Shown piece by piece: positions 25,489-34,425 of a DNA stretch of 64,000 nt. The stretch covers positions 62,001 to 126,000 of the forward strand of contig JAWKKV010000007.1 in the NCBI GenBank assembly GCA_041393015.1. The letters run 5' to 3'. The position numbers and the translations under genes were made by a program. Below the pieces are notes generated by a model that saw nothing but the letters and a program-made list of their open reading frames with translations, was not told the origin of the DNA and ran no database searches. Every line of letters starts with the position of its first letter. The first letter of the stretch is position 1. Origin of the DNA: JAGQYH01 sp041393015 (GTDB lineage: Bacteria > Bacteroidota > Bacteroidia > Chitinophagales > JADIYW01).

Positions 25489-26856
25489 CTACACTTCCCT
25501 ATTCATATCCCATTTCTCCAAGTAGTCCCCAACATATTTAACAAACATTCCGCCGAGCATGCCATCCACTACTCTATGGTCGTAAGTATGACTTAAATAC
25601 ATTTTATGACGAATCGCAATCACATCTCCTTGAGCAGTTTCTAAAACAGCCGGCTTTTTAGTAATAGAACCCACCGCCATTATCGCTACTTGCGGTTGAT
25701 TGATGATGGGTGTCCCGATAATATTCCCAAAAGTTCCGATATTAGAAATGGTATACGTTCCGCCTTGTGTATCATCTGGTCGCAATTGATTTTGACGTGC
25801 GCGAACCACAATATCATTCATTTCTCTAGCAATTCCCACCAGACTTTTTTGATCTGCATTTTTTATGACGGGAACAATTAAATTTCCGGAGGGCAATGCC
25901 GTTGCCACTCCAACATTGATATTCACTTTTCTAATGATCTTGTCCCCATCAACCGACACATTAATCATTGGAAACTCCATGATAGCATGCGTAATCGCTT
26001 CCACAAAAATGGGCATAAAAGATAGCTTAAAGCCTTCTCTCTTTTCAAATGCATTTTTATGTTTGTTTCTCCAAAGCACGACATTGGTTAAATCGGCCTC
26101 CACAAATGAAGATACATGTGCGGAAGTATTAATCGAGTTCACCATGTGATTGGCAATCAATTTGCGCATTCTATCCATTTCAATCACTTCATCATTTCTT
26201 CCTATTGAAATTGGCGTTTTAGGAGTGGACGGTGGTGTTGGCGATTTTGCTTCCGGTGCTGGTGAGGCAGTTTCCTTTTTGGCTGTCGAAGTAACTTTCC
26301 CTCTATTCTTCAAATAATCCAAAATATCTTCCTTGGTTACTCTGCCTTCTTTACCACTACCGTTTATCTTATCTAGTTCCCCTAAAGAAATTCCTTCTGT
26401 TTGAGCAATATTTAAAACCAACGGTGAAAAATATTTACTTGATGATTGATTTTGTTGATTGATAATAGGCTTAACAGCTTCTTTGGCTTGAACTACTGTT
26501 TTTTCAACTTCCTCTACTGGCGATGCCACTTCTTCCTGTTCTATTTCAGGTTCGGTGTCTTGAGTGGATTCACCTTGCTCTTCCTCAATGGCAATATCGG
26601 GTTGATCAAAATCCTGATCTGTATCAATGATGGCTAATACCTTTCCTACTTCAACCGTATCACCTTCGTCAAAAAACAATTGTTTTACCACACCTTCCAC
26701 CGGAGAAGGCACATCAGAATCTACTTTATCTGTTGCCACTTCCAATACTGTTTCATCTTGTGCTACTTTATCTCCCGGTTTTTTCAACCAAGTTAAAATT
26801 GTAGCTTCAAAAACACTTTCTCCCATTTTGGGCATTACCAATTTATATTCAGCCAT
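25489..26856 (-). CDS. 2-oxo acid dehydrogenase E2 (dihydrolipoamide acyltransferase)
   Basis: About 455 residues from ATG 26856 (MAEYKLVMPKMGES); the upstream TTG 26871 is not needed. Lipoyl domain at residues 1-76 with EVATDKVDSDVPS (lipoylated Lys), an acidic Glu/Pro linker, the E3-binding domain (YFSPLVLNIAQTEGISLGEL, KEGRVTKEDIL), a Pro/Thr linker, then the catalytic domain ending in HTYDHRVVDGMLGG (catalytic His and Asp). TISNIGTFGNIIGTPIIN favours a branched-chain or mixed oxoacid complex over pyruvate, but this is not certain. No E1 or E3 gene is nearby. A perfect -7 box lies 19 nt upstream. Confidence 0.92.
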   Translation of the reverse strand: MAEYKLVMPKMGESVFEATILTWLKKPGDKVAQDETVLEVATDKVDSDVPSPVEGVVKQLFFDEGDTVEVGKVLAIIDTDQDFDQPDIAIEEEQGESTQDTEPEIEQEEVASPVEEVEKTVVQAKEAVKPIINQQNQSSSKYFSPLVLNIAQTEGISLGELDKINGSGKEGRVTKEDILDYLKNRGKVTSTAKKETASPAPEAKSPTPPSTPKTPISIGRNDEVIEMDRMRKLIANHMVNSINTSAHVSSFVEADLTNVVLWRNKHKNAFEKREGFKLSFMPIFVEAITHAIMEFPMINVSVDGDKIIRKVNINVGVATALPSGNLIVPVIKNADQKSLVGIAREMNDIVVRARQNQLRPDDTQGGTYTISNIGTFGNIIGTPIINQPQVAIMAVGSITKKPAVLETAQGDVIAIRHKMYLSHTYDHRVVDGMLGGMFVKYVGDYLEKWDMNREV

Positions 26857-26874
26857 AACTTGCTTATTCAATTA

Positions 26875-26882
26875 CAAATTTA
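26875..26882 (-). promoter_or_regulatory. -7 promoter box of the E2 gene
   Basis: TAAATTTG on the minus strand matches TAnnTTTG exactly. It is 18 nt before the chosen ATG (26856), which supports that start and suggests a very short leader. No convincing -33 TTG at the usual spacing. Confidence 0.55.
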
Positions 26883-26984
26883 TTGTTTTAATATGAGAAC
26901 TCTATAGATTGAAAAAAATATAGATTCACAATCAAGTACAAATCACCTTGACTACATTTTCTCATTGATTGTTAACCACCCCGT

Positions 26985-27048
26985 CTCCACTTCGTCGATC
27001 CACCCCTCCTTTAGATTCTTCGCTATGCTCTGAAGGAAGGGACAAACG
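26985..27048. repeat. GC-rich intergenic repeat between the E2 gene and cinA
   Basis: ACCACCCCGTCTCCACTTCG, CCACCCCTCC and CTCTGAAGGAAGGGAC stand out in AT-rich surroundings. The style matches other 'CCACCCC' intergenic repeats of this phylum. The rest of the 248-base spacer shows nothing else. Confidence 0.4.
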
Positions 27049-27119
27049 CTTTTTTAAAAATAGAGTTATCGTTAAATAAAATAGTCCACCTTTTTTGTCT
27101 GAATAATTCCCTTTTTAGG

Positions 27120-28364
27120 TCAGAAATGCTCTGCTAAATATTTCCTCAGCATCACTAATGCTACCACAGTTGTAATCTCAATATTCTTTTCTCTATCTGA
27201 CACAAATTGAAACCTCTTTATTTCTTGATGATTGATTGTGCCAACACCAATATACACCGTGCCGACAGGTTTTGTTTCCGTTCCACCTGTTGGTCCGGCT
27301 ACTCCACTTACTGCAATGGAAATATCAACCTCTAATTGATGGATGGCGCCTACAATCATCTCTCGCACCACTTCTTCACTTACTGCTCCAAATTGCTCTA
27401 AATTGGATTCGCTTACATTCAGGAGTTTCTTTTTAATTTCGTTACTGTACGAGACAATTGTTCCTTCAAAATAGGCCGAACTCCCTGAAACAGAAGTAAT
27501 TCTAGCCGCTATATTTCCTCCTGTACAACTTTCCGCCGTACCAATTTTTATTTTTTTTGCTGCTAAAGTTTTTCCAATACTGCCTTCTAAAGTATCGTTA
27601 TTAAAGCCATAAACGTAATGACCGACTTCCGCCATAATTTTAGCTTTTTCCACTTCAACATCAGCTTTTAAACTTGTTGCATCATTCCCTCGAGCCGTCA
27701 ATCTCAATTTTACTTTTCCAATATCAGGCAAATAAGCTAGTTTGATATGAGCCGGTAATTTATCTTCCACAGCTTTTATTTTTGAGGCAATTTGAGACTC
27801 TCCTCTTCCGGCAGTTAGAATATGTTCGTTGACTATAACAGGTAATTCATAGTTATCTTTGATCCAAGGCAACACATCATTCTCCATCATAGCTCTCATT
27901 TCGTAAGGCACTCCCGGCATTGAAATAGCCACTTTCCCATCCTTCTTAAAAAGCATTCCCGGTGCCGTTCCCATTTTATTGTAAAGTGTGATGGCTTTTA
28001 CCGGCACTCTTGCCATATCTTTCACTTCATCGGTTAAAACTCTTTCTCTATCAGCAAAAAGCTTTTCAAATCTTTGTAAAATTCTTTGGTCCCAAACCAA
28101 TTCTGAATCAAAGAATTCGCATAAAACATCTCTTGTAATATCGTCGTTGGTGGGTCCCAATCCTCCCGTAATTAAGGTGATGGTGGCTTCCTCCATAGAA
28201 CGAGAGAGAGATTCTTTGATATCTTCTGCTTCATCAGAAAGTGTTACGACATGTTTAACTCGAATACCTAATTGCGTCAATTGATTGGCCATCCAATGTG
28301 CATTGGTATTCAATGTTTGACCAATTAATAATTCATCTCCTATGGATAAAATGTTTGCTGTCAT
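27120..28364 (-). CDS. cinA: CinA family protein (NMN deamidase / competence-damage protein)
   Basis: 414 residues, full length. The N-terminal MoCF-like domain has GDELLIGQTLNTNAHWMA and TGGLGPTNDDITRD; the C-terminal CinA domain has TAESCTGGNIAARI, then AVSGVAGPTGGTETKPVGTV. The C-terminal domain in this family deamidates nicotinamide mononucleotide, and the N-terminal one acts on ADP-ribose, both in pyridine-nucleotide repair. Single gene, no operon partner. It is preceded by a dispersed repeat (GAGTGCCTTAAGTTA). Confidence 0.95.
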   Translation of the reverse strand: MTANILSIGDELLIGQTLNTNAHWMANQLTQLGIRVKHVVTLSDEAEDIKESLSRSMEEATITLITGGLGPTNDDITRDVLCEFFDSELVWDQRILQRFEKLFADRERVLTDEVKDMARVPVKAITLYNKMGTAPGMLFKKDGKVAISMPGVPYEMRAMMENDVLPWIKDNYELPVIVNEHILTAGRGESQIASKIKAVEDKLPAHIKLAYLPDIGKVKLRLTARGNDATSLKADVEVEKAKIMAEVGHYVYGFNNDTLEGSIGKTLAAKKIKIGTAESCTGGNIAARITSVSGSSAYFEGTIVSYSNEIKKKLLNVSESNLEQFGAVSEEVVREMIVGAIHQLEVDISIAVSGVAGPTGGTETKPVGTVYIGVGTINHQEIKRFQFVSDREKNIEITTVVALVMLRKYLAEHF

Positions 28365-28374
28365 AATTATTTTT

Positions 28375-28389
28375 GAGTGCCTTAAGTTA
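28375..28389. repeat. Dispersed short repeat copy upstream of cinA
   Basis: GAGTGCCTTAAGTTA matches the copy at 59605-59619 exactly and the one at 14066 in part. Confidence 0.4.
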
Positions 28390-28504
28390 ATTATTGATTT
28401 AGAATTGTGAATAAAACACGTATGATAATTTTTTGTTTTGTTCAGAAGGAATGGTATTTGTTATCTTTATTGCAAATAATAGCATTCACTTATAAATTTA
28501 ATCA

Positions 28505-29242
28505 ATGAAAACAGCTTTAGTATCTATTTTTATGTCACTATCTTTAGTGGCTTGTACACCACAGCAATTACAAACAGTAACTGATATTTTAAACGGCACT
28601 ACTGGTGGAATAACGCAAGGAGAAGCGAAAAGCGGTTTAACCGAGGCATTACAAATTGGTTTAGTAGCTGCTACCAACCTTTTATCAAAGGAAGATGGGT
28701 TTTACGGCAACAACTTGGTGAAGATTCCATGGCCGGAAGAAGCTGAATTTGTTATGAATGCTATGAATGCTTTAGGCATGCAAGACAAAGTTGAAAATGT
28801 TACTCGAAGTTTAAACAGAGCAGCTGAAAAAGCTTCAGGAGAGGCTCTCGATGTATTCGTTCAATCATTAAAACAAATGAGCTTTCAAGATGCTTTAGGT
28901 ATTGTTAAAGGTGGAGATGGTGCCGGAACTGAATATTTTAAAAGAACTACAACAGTAATTCTAACAGAAAAATTTAGACCTATCATTGAAAATTCTTTAG
29001 GATCAGTGAATGCTACAAATGTTTGGTCGAATGCCATTGGTATTTATAACAACTTACCTATTCCAGGAAAAAAACCAGTAAACACCGATCTTACAGGATT
29101 TGTTACAGAAAAAGCAATGGATGGCTTGTTTTTGATGGTAGAGAAGAAAGAAAATGAAATAAGAGGTAAAGTTTCTGAAAGAACTTCCGGTGTTTTACAA
29201 AAAGTATTTGGTTACGCGGATCAATTTAAACCAAGTAACTAG
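28505..29242 (+). CDS. DUF4197 domain lipoprotein
   Basis: 245 residues. Lipobox VAC followed by TPQQL after a short signal peptide. The mature protein matches the DUF4197 family: GLTEALQIGLVAATNLLSKEDGF near the start, IPWPEEAEFV, LNRAAEKASGEA and the C-terminal TDLTGFVTEKAMDGLFLMV. The role of this family is unknown; it is probably on the periplasmic side of a membrane. The sequence TATCTTTATTG upstream is one base off a -7 box. The next gene starts 17 nt downstream and may be co-transcribed. Confidence 0.88.
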   Translation: MKTALVSIFMSLSLVACTPQQLQTVTDILNGTTGGITQGEAKSGLTEALQIGLVAATNLLSKEDGFYGNNLVKIPWPEEAEFVMNAMNALGMQDKVENVTRSLNRAAEKASGEALDVFVQSLKQMSFQDALGIVKGGDGAGTEYFKRTTTVILTEKFRPIIENSLGSVNATNVWSNAIGIYNNLPIPGKKPVNTDLTGFVTEKAMDGLFLMVEKKENEIRGKVSERTSGVLQKVFGYADQFKPSN

Positions 29243-29259
29243 CTCTAAAAAATTGCCTG

Positions 29260-30450
29260 ATGAATGAGTTAAAAGGTCCTTTAAAAGGCATTAAAGTTCT
29301 TGATCTTACAAGATTGTTACCTGGACCATTAGCCACTCAATATTTAGCTGATCTTGGTGCGGAAGTCATTAAAATTGAAGATGCAGAACATCCTGATTAT
29401 GTGCGATTTTTTCCTCCTCAAATTGGAGGTCAAAGCATCCATTATCTAACCTTAAATCGTTCTAAAAAAAGTCTTGCTTTTAAATTAGGGACAGAAGAAG
29501 GCAGAGCGCTTTTCTATGATTTAGTAACCAAAGCTGATATTGTAATAGAAGGCTTTCGACCAGGTTGGGTAACCAAAATGGGATTTGATTATGATACTTT
29601 AAAAGCCATTAATCCCGCTATTATTTATGTTTCTTTAACCGGTTATGGTCAAACGGGACCTTTATCAAAAAAAGCTGGGCATGATCTTAACTATATTGGT
29701 TACAGTGGTGCATTGGCATTAGGCGGAAAAGATGGAAAGATCATTATGCCCGGTGTTCAAATTGCCGACATCATGGGAGGTAGTTACAATACTATTATTG
29801 CTTGCTTATCTGCGGTTATAGCAAGACATCAAACTAATACCGGACAATTTATTGATGTTTCCATGACAGATGGCGCCATGCAAATGTCAGTAATGGCTTT
29901 AGGAGAATATTTAAATTCTAACACTAAATACCAAGCCGGAGAATTTATGCTATCCGGTGGTTTAGCCAACTATTATGTTTATGAATGTAAAGATGGTAAG
30001 TTTATCGCATTAGGAACACTAGAGCCAAAATTCTGGATGGGCTTTTGTACCATGATTGATAAGCCTGAATGGATGAACAGATCTTTGCCAACACCTGATA
30101 ATGTAAAGTCTTTAAAGGAAGACCTTCAAGCATTGTTTCTCACTAAAACACGAGAAGAATGGGAAGTATTAGGAGAAAAGTTTGATGTTTGTATGTCGCC
30201 GGTTTTGGAGATAGATGAAATTGAACAACATCCCAATACCATTGCTAGAGAAATGATTGTAGAACATGAGCATCCAAAATATGGAAAAGTGAAAGGCATT
30301 AATCAACCTTTAAAGTTTTCAAATTCTGAATTGCATAAAGGTTGGGCGGCACCTTTACTTGGAGAACACAATGAAACCGTCTTAAAATCATTTGGCTACG
30401 AGCAAGGTCAAATTGATGATTTAGTACAAAAAGGTATCTTAAAAATCTAA
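29260..30450 (+). CDS. CaiB/BaiF CoA-transferase family protein, AMACR-like
   Basis: 396 residues, usual family III length. GIKVLDLTRLLPGPLATQYL with GAEVIKIE at the start, EGFRPGWVTKMGFDY, SLTGYGQTGP, KAGHDLNYIGYSGAL and VQIADIMGGSY. The GHDxNY motif and the Asp of IAD sit where the catalytic His and Asp lie in alpha-methylacyl-CoA racemase, so a racemase or other acyl-CoA activity is likelier than formyl transfer. It may act in branched-chain or fatty acyl-CoA breakdown. It follows the DUF4197 gene by 17 nt. Confidence 0.9.
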   Translation: MNELKGPLKGIKVLDLTRLLPGPLATQYLADLGAEVIKIEDAEHPDYVRFFPPQIGGQSIHYLTLNRSKKSLAFKLGTEEGRALFYDLVTKADIVIEGFRPGWVTKMGFDYDTLKAINPAIIYVSLTGYGQTGPLSKKAGHDLNYIGYSGALALGGKDGKIIMPGVQIADIMGGSYNTIIACLSAVIARHQTNTGQFIDVSMTDGAMQMSVMALGEYLNSNTKYQAGEFMLSGGLANYYVYECKDGKFIALGTLEPKFWMGFCTMIDKPEWMNRSLPTPDNVKSLKEDLQALFLTKTREEWEVLGEKFDVCMSPVLEIDEIEQHPNTIAREMIVEHEHPKYGKVKGINQPLKFSNSELHKGWAAPLLGEHNETVLKSFGYEQGQIDDLVQKGILKI

Positions 30451-30519
30451 TATAAAACCACTACACCATTTTTGGTATATATTGTTTAATTTTATGGTAT
30501 AAGTTGTGCTGCATAAAAA

Positions 30520-32277
30520 TTGAAATTCTTATTCCCGATATTACTTCTTTGCCTTTTCCATCATTCTTATGGACAGGATACGCTTTCTACAGAGCCAAAA
30601 GAAAAATTTATTGAGAAAATCAACTTTATTAAAGATGTCGATTTCTTCAAATATATAGGCGATTCAAAAGCAAAATGTGATGGCTCAAATTTTGACAAGA
30701 TAGCCTGCCAACAGTACGAAGGAAGAACCATTAGAGAAGTTAAAATTGAGATCTTAGATCCTTTTGGTCACATTAATAAGGAAGAATTAAAACGACCAAA
30801 ATTTTTCGATTTAGCAGATAAACTGCACCAAAGTACTCCCGAAAGAATTGTAGAAAATCAGCTGTTATTCAAAAGTGGTGATGCGTTTAACACCAATGAT
30901 ATTAGTGCTAGTCAACAAATATTGTTTGAAAATGAAATTTTTAGAGATGCACAAATTTTTGTGTATGAAGACCCTACAGACCCCACAATAGTTGACATTT
31001 ATGTAATGGTTCAAGATTTATGGTCGTGGTCATTTTGGGGAGAAGCAACGGATAAGTATGTTGGTGGAAAATTGATCTTCAATAAGTTTGCCGGACATCC
31101 TCATAAATTTATTGGTGGCATCAATTTCAATTTCGACAAAGAAAATTTGCTTACGGGATCTCTAGCCTATGATTATAGAAATATCAAGCGAACTTTCATT
31201 GATGTGAGTGCATCTGCCGTGCAAGATTGGGAGATGTACCGATACGAAGTACAAGTTAAAAGAGGATTTTTCTCTCCTACTCCACAATGGGCTGGAGCCG
31301 TTAAATTAGGTTGGTATAGAGATTATTTCGAAGACTATAAAGATCAAGCTTTTAGAAACGAACAAGACTATTGGTTAGCCCGTTCATTTCCATTTAAAAC
31401 CAATAAAACAGATAATGTTAACTTGGTACTTGCCGGAAGAGTTACGAGAAATTTCTATAATAATGCACCGGAAAGAGAAGAAGTAAAATACAATGATATC
31501 AGGTTTGTCAATACGAACAGTTATCTTATGGGAATCGGAATTGCCAATCGAAATTATGTTAGAGAAAAGAATATTTTTGATTTTTTTCCTTATCGAAATT
31601 TACCTACAGGATTTAATGCTCAATTAATTGGAGGTGTTATTTATAAATCGGATTTAACCATGAGAGGCTATATGGGCACTTCGTTTAGTCATTCATTAAT
31701 GACCTGCGCCGGTTATTTTCATGAAGAATTTGCTGCAGGAAGTTATATCAATAATGGTTTAGAGCAAATTACATTTAATATTAAAAGCAAATATTTTACG
31801 CATCGATTCCCATTAAAAGAATGGGGAATCAGGCAGTATGTATATCAAAGTTTAGTGTTGGGTTTTCTTCGACCGGAAGGACAAGATATTAATCTTGGAA
31901 ACAATACAGTAAAAGGACTAAGACAAAATTTTAATGGCAACAGTTATTACTCTTTAAACCTAGAAACTGAAATTCAATCTCCAATAAGGTTCGCCGGCTT
32001 TCAGGCACGATTATTTGTTTTTGCTGATTTTGGAGTACAAGGAAACAACTCTAATGTTCCATTAGGTGGTGCTAGTTTTTACCATGCTTATGGTTTTGGC
32101 GCTAGATTAAACAATTGGAAATTAGGCATTGGCTATTTGGAATTGGCTTTAGCTTATTATCCTAATACAAATGGTTTAGAGAACAGTCCTATACAATTCT
32201 TACAAAACTTCGGTAATCGAAATGTGATAGAGCCAAGAAACCTTTATTACAAAGATGGTATTGCCACAGTGAACTAA
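30520..32277 (+). CDS. Outer-membrane beta-barrel protein, BamA/TamA-like
   Basis: 585 residues from TTG 30520. Signal peptide (FLFPILLLCLFHHSYG). The region at about residues 68-170 (EGRTIREVKIEI, RIVENQLLFKSGDAFN, ENEIFRDAQIFVYEDP) is shaped like a POTRA domain. The remaining 400 residues have alternating aromatic strands typical of a barrel (for example SLAYDYRNIKRTFIDVSASA) and end with an aromatic-rich segment. It resembles the BamA/TamA group but is shorter and has only one clear POTRA; its cargo is unknown. NrtS-like gene follows by 16 nt. Confidence 0.7.
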   Translation: MKFLFPILLLCLFHHSYGQDTLSTEPKEKFIEKINFIKDVDFFKYIGDSKAKCDGSNFDKIACQQYEGRTIREVKIEILDPFGHINKEELKRPKFFDLADKLHQSTPERIVENQLLFKSGDAFNTNDISASQQILFENEIFRDAQIFVYEDPTDPTIVDIYVMVQDLWSWSFWGEATDKYVGGKLIFNKFAGHPHKFIGGINFNFDKENLLTGSLAYDYRNIKRTFIDVSASAVQDWEMYRYEVQVKRGFFSPTPQWAGAVKLGWYRDYFEDYKDQAFRNEQDYWLARSFPFKTNKTDNVNLVLAGRVTRNFYNNAPEREEVKYNDIRFVNTNSYLMGIGIANRNYVREKNIFDFFPYRNLPTGFNAQLIGGVIYKSDLTMRGYMGTSFSHSLMTCAGYFHEEFAAGSYINNGLEQITFNIKSKYFTHRFPLKEWGIRQYVYQSLVLGFLRPEGQDINLGNNTVKGLRQNFNGNSYYSLNLETEIQSPIRFAGFQARLFVFADFGVQGNNSNVPLGGASFYHAYGFGARLNNWKLGIGYLELALAYYPNTNGLENSPIQFLQNFGNRNVIEPRNLYYKDGIATVN

Positions 32278-32293
32278 TTGCTAAAATAGTTAC

Positions 32294-32515
32294 ATGACAA
32301 AATACATTAAAATAGCTTTTCAAAAAGCTATCGTAATGGATAGCCTTAAAGTTGCATTAGTTGTAGGTGTAATTCTAAACCTTATCAATCAATGGACAGC
32401 CATCATTGAATTACAATGGAATACCATCAATTATCTCAAACTAACTTTAACTTTTTGTGTTCCATATTTAGTTTCTACTTATGCATCAGTAAAAACGGAA
32501 CTTAGAAATAGATAG
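32294..32515 (+). CDS. nrtS: NrtS-like nitrate/nitrite transporter
   Basis: 73 residues with two membrane helices. LKVALVVGVILNLINQW in the first and LTFCVPYLVSTYASV in the second match the NrtS family, small proteins described as nitrate/nitrite transporters. Its stop is only 2 nt from that of the convergent sorting-domain gene. No nitrate reductase or other nitrogen gene lies nearby, so the substrate is inferred from family only. Confidence 0.7.
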   Translation: MTKYIKIAFQKAIVMDSLKVALVVGVILNLINQWTAIIELQWNTINYLKLTLTFCVPYLVSTYASVKTELRNR

Positions 32516-32517
32516 AT

Positions 32518-32922
32518 TTATTTAGAAACGTAGAATCGTTTCATTTTTGGTGTAGAATAAGCGTCTGTAATAATTCTTATATAATACTGACCTGGTTTTA
32601 AATCAATAATATCGACCTTTAATCTGCTAGCATCTTGATCTTCCAAATAGATTACTTCATCACCAGATTCATTGGTTACAATTACTGTAGTGATATTCAC
32701 GTCACCTTTAGTAATCTTTACATTTAACTCTGAAGATGCCGGAACGGGATACATGAAATAGTCCCATTTGTTTACAGAACTTACTTGCTCTTCTTGAACA
32801 TTCGCGGTTATTCTTTCTGACAATTCTGTTGAACTATAGGTATACGACTGTGCATTTAGCATCTGAGTACAAAACATAGCAAGTGCTACTAAAATGAAAG
32901 TGTGGTGTTTTTTATTTGTCAT
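32518..32922 (-). CDS. Stand-alone T9SS type A sorting domain protein
   Basis: 134 residues: a signal peptide (to LNAQ), about 35 residues of linker, and then nothing but a T9SS C-terminal sorting domain (YPVPASSELNVKITKG, ESGDEVIYLEDQ, DLKPGQYYIRIITD, MKRFYVSK). Such domains normally follow a large cargo and are cut off at the surface. Here there is no cargo domain and the upstream DNA has no open continuation in this frame. It may be a remnant of a larger gene, or a small surface protein in its own right. Confidence 0.75.
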   Translation of the reverse strand: MTNKKHHTFILVALAMFCTQMLNAQSYTYSSTELSERITANVQEEQVSSVNKWDYFMYPVPASSELNVKITKGDVNITTVIVTNESGDEVIYLEDQDASRLKVDIIDLKPGQYYIRIITDAYSTPKMKRFYVSK

Positions 32923-33080
32923 CGCTTAAGGGCTTCTACTGCATTAAAATTAAGCATAATTTTTAAAAAATGCTTTCTCTTCTTATTAATTATTTCCACA
33001 CCACATATTAACTAAACCTAAATTTATATATCTACACTAGGCATTATTCTTGTTATATTTATTTTTTGTAAAATTATTGT

Positions 33081-33536
33081 ATGATAAATAAGTTTCTATT
33101 CGTTATTCTATTCATCTCCATGAATTCATTTCTTGCAAGTGGTCAATCATTACTCTCCAAAGACACAAAAGATGTATTTACAGTAGTAGAAGATATGCCT
33201 ATTCCATGGTTTTATAAAACTGAATGTATTGATGTTGATATTGAAGAAAAACAAAATTGCTATACTTTAAAATTGAAAGAATATCTCAGCAAGAATTTAA
33301 ATTATCCTTATAAAGCAGTAAGCAGTAAAACAGAAGGAACTGTAGTGATTCAATTTGTAATTAGTAAAGATGGCAGTATTCAAGATGCCGAGATTGTAAA
33401 AGATATTGGTGATGGTTGTGGCGCAGAAGCTTTAAAACTAGTGAATGAAATGCCTGATTGGGTACCCGGCAGACAAAGAGGTGTTCCTGTAAATGTTAGA
33501 TATACTTTACCTGTTAAATTTCAACTCGCTAAATAA
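33081..33536 (+). CDS. Secreted TonB C-terminal-domain protein
   Basis: 151 residues with a signal peptide ending ASGQ. The domain at about residues 70-148 matches the TonB C-terminus: YLSKNLNYPYKAVSSKTEGTV, VIQFVISKDGSIQDAEIVKD, MPDWVPGRQRGVPVNVRYTLP. True TonB has an N-terminal membrane anchor and Pro-rich spacer, which are absent. Such short secreted forms are frequent in Bacteroidota; their role is not settled. The MtfA-like gene follows within 7 nt. Confidence 0.82.
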   Translation: MINKFLFVILFISMNSFLASGQSLLSKDTKDVFTVVEDMPIPWFYKTECIDVDIEEKQNCYTLKLKEYLSKNLNYPYKAVSSKTEGTVVIQFVISKDGSIQDAEIVKDIGDGCGAEALKLVNEMPDWVPGRQRGVPVNVRYTLPVKFQLAK

Positions 33537-33542
33537 AGACTA

Positions 33543-34328
33543 TTGTCTCCATTCATTGCACTCTTATTAGTTTTTCTTTTAGGTGGATTCCTAATTTATA
33601 CCGTTGCCAAAAGTGGTAGATGGAAGACACCTTTGACGAATGAATTCAATCCCAAATGGCGTAAATATTTATTGGACAATATTTCATTCTATGAAAAATT
33701 AAATCCTTTAGAAAGACAACAGTTTGAATTTAAGGTTGCTGAGTTTCTTCATAACATTTTAATTACTGGCGTTAAAACCGAAATAAACGATAATGACAAA
33801 CTATTAGTAGCGGCCAGTGCCATTATTCCTATTTTCCAATTTCCAAAATGGCAATATAAAAATCTAAAAGAAGTACTAATTTATCCTTCTCAGTTTGGCT
33901 ATGATTTTGCGTTGGACGGCGACGACCGATCTGTATTAGGCATGGTTGGTAATGGATATATGGAAGGTAAAATGATCTTATCTCGACCTTCCTTAATTCA
34001 TGGTTTTAAAAATGAAAAAGATAAAAACAATACCGCTATTCATGAATTCATTCATTTAATCGACAAAGCTGATGGGGTAATTGATGGCGTTCCTGCCGCT
34101 CTATTAGAGAAGCAATATGTTTTGCCTTGGTTACAATTAATGGAAGCAGAAATTGATAACATTCAAAAAGGAAAAAGCGATTTAAAACCTTATGGCGGCA
34201 CCAATAGAATGGAGTTTTTTGCTGTTTTAGGTGAATACTTTTTTGAACACCCTAAACAGTTAGAAAAAAAACATCCTGAACTTTTCAAATTATTGACTAA
34301 AATATTTGATACTGAAGACGATACATAA
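33543..34328 (+). CDS. Zinc-dependent peptidase, MtfA-like (M90)
   Basis: 261 residues from TTG 33543, 7 nt after the stop of the previous gene. One N-terminal membrane helix (FIALLLVFLLGGFLIYTV) precedes a soluble domain of the MtfA/M90 type: ERQQFEFKVAEFL, VAASAIIPIFQF, AIHEFIHLIDKADG (zinc motif HExxH) and NRMEFFAVLGEYFFEHP, with the third-ligand Glu. MtfA in enterobacteria is a peptidase tied to the glucose phosphotransferase regulator Mlc; the membrane anchor here suggests another substrate. Confidence 0.88.
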   Translation: MSPFIALLLVFLLGGFLIYTVAKSGRWKTPLTNEFNPKWRKYLLDNISFYEKLNPLERQQFEFKVAEFLHNILITGVKTEINDNDKLLVAASAIIPIFQFPKWQYKNLKEVLIYPSQFGYDFALDGDDRSVLGMVGNGYMEGKMILSRPSLIHGFKNEKDKNNTAIHEFIHLIDKADGVIDGVPAALLEKQYVLPWLQLMEAEIDNIQKGKSDLKPYGGTNRMEFFAVLGEYFFEHPKQLEKKHPELFKLLTKIFDTEDDT

Positions 34329-34425
34329 TTTATGTTTCGTTAATTTAAGATGGCACATTAATTGCCTTACATGCATTAATTTTAATGCTCACCCTTACTT
34401 TTTGGATAATTGTAAAATAAAATAA

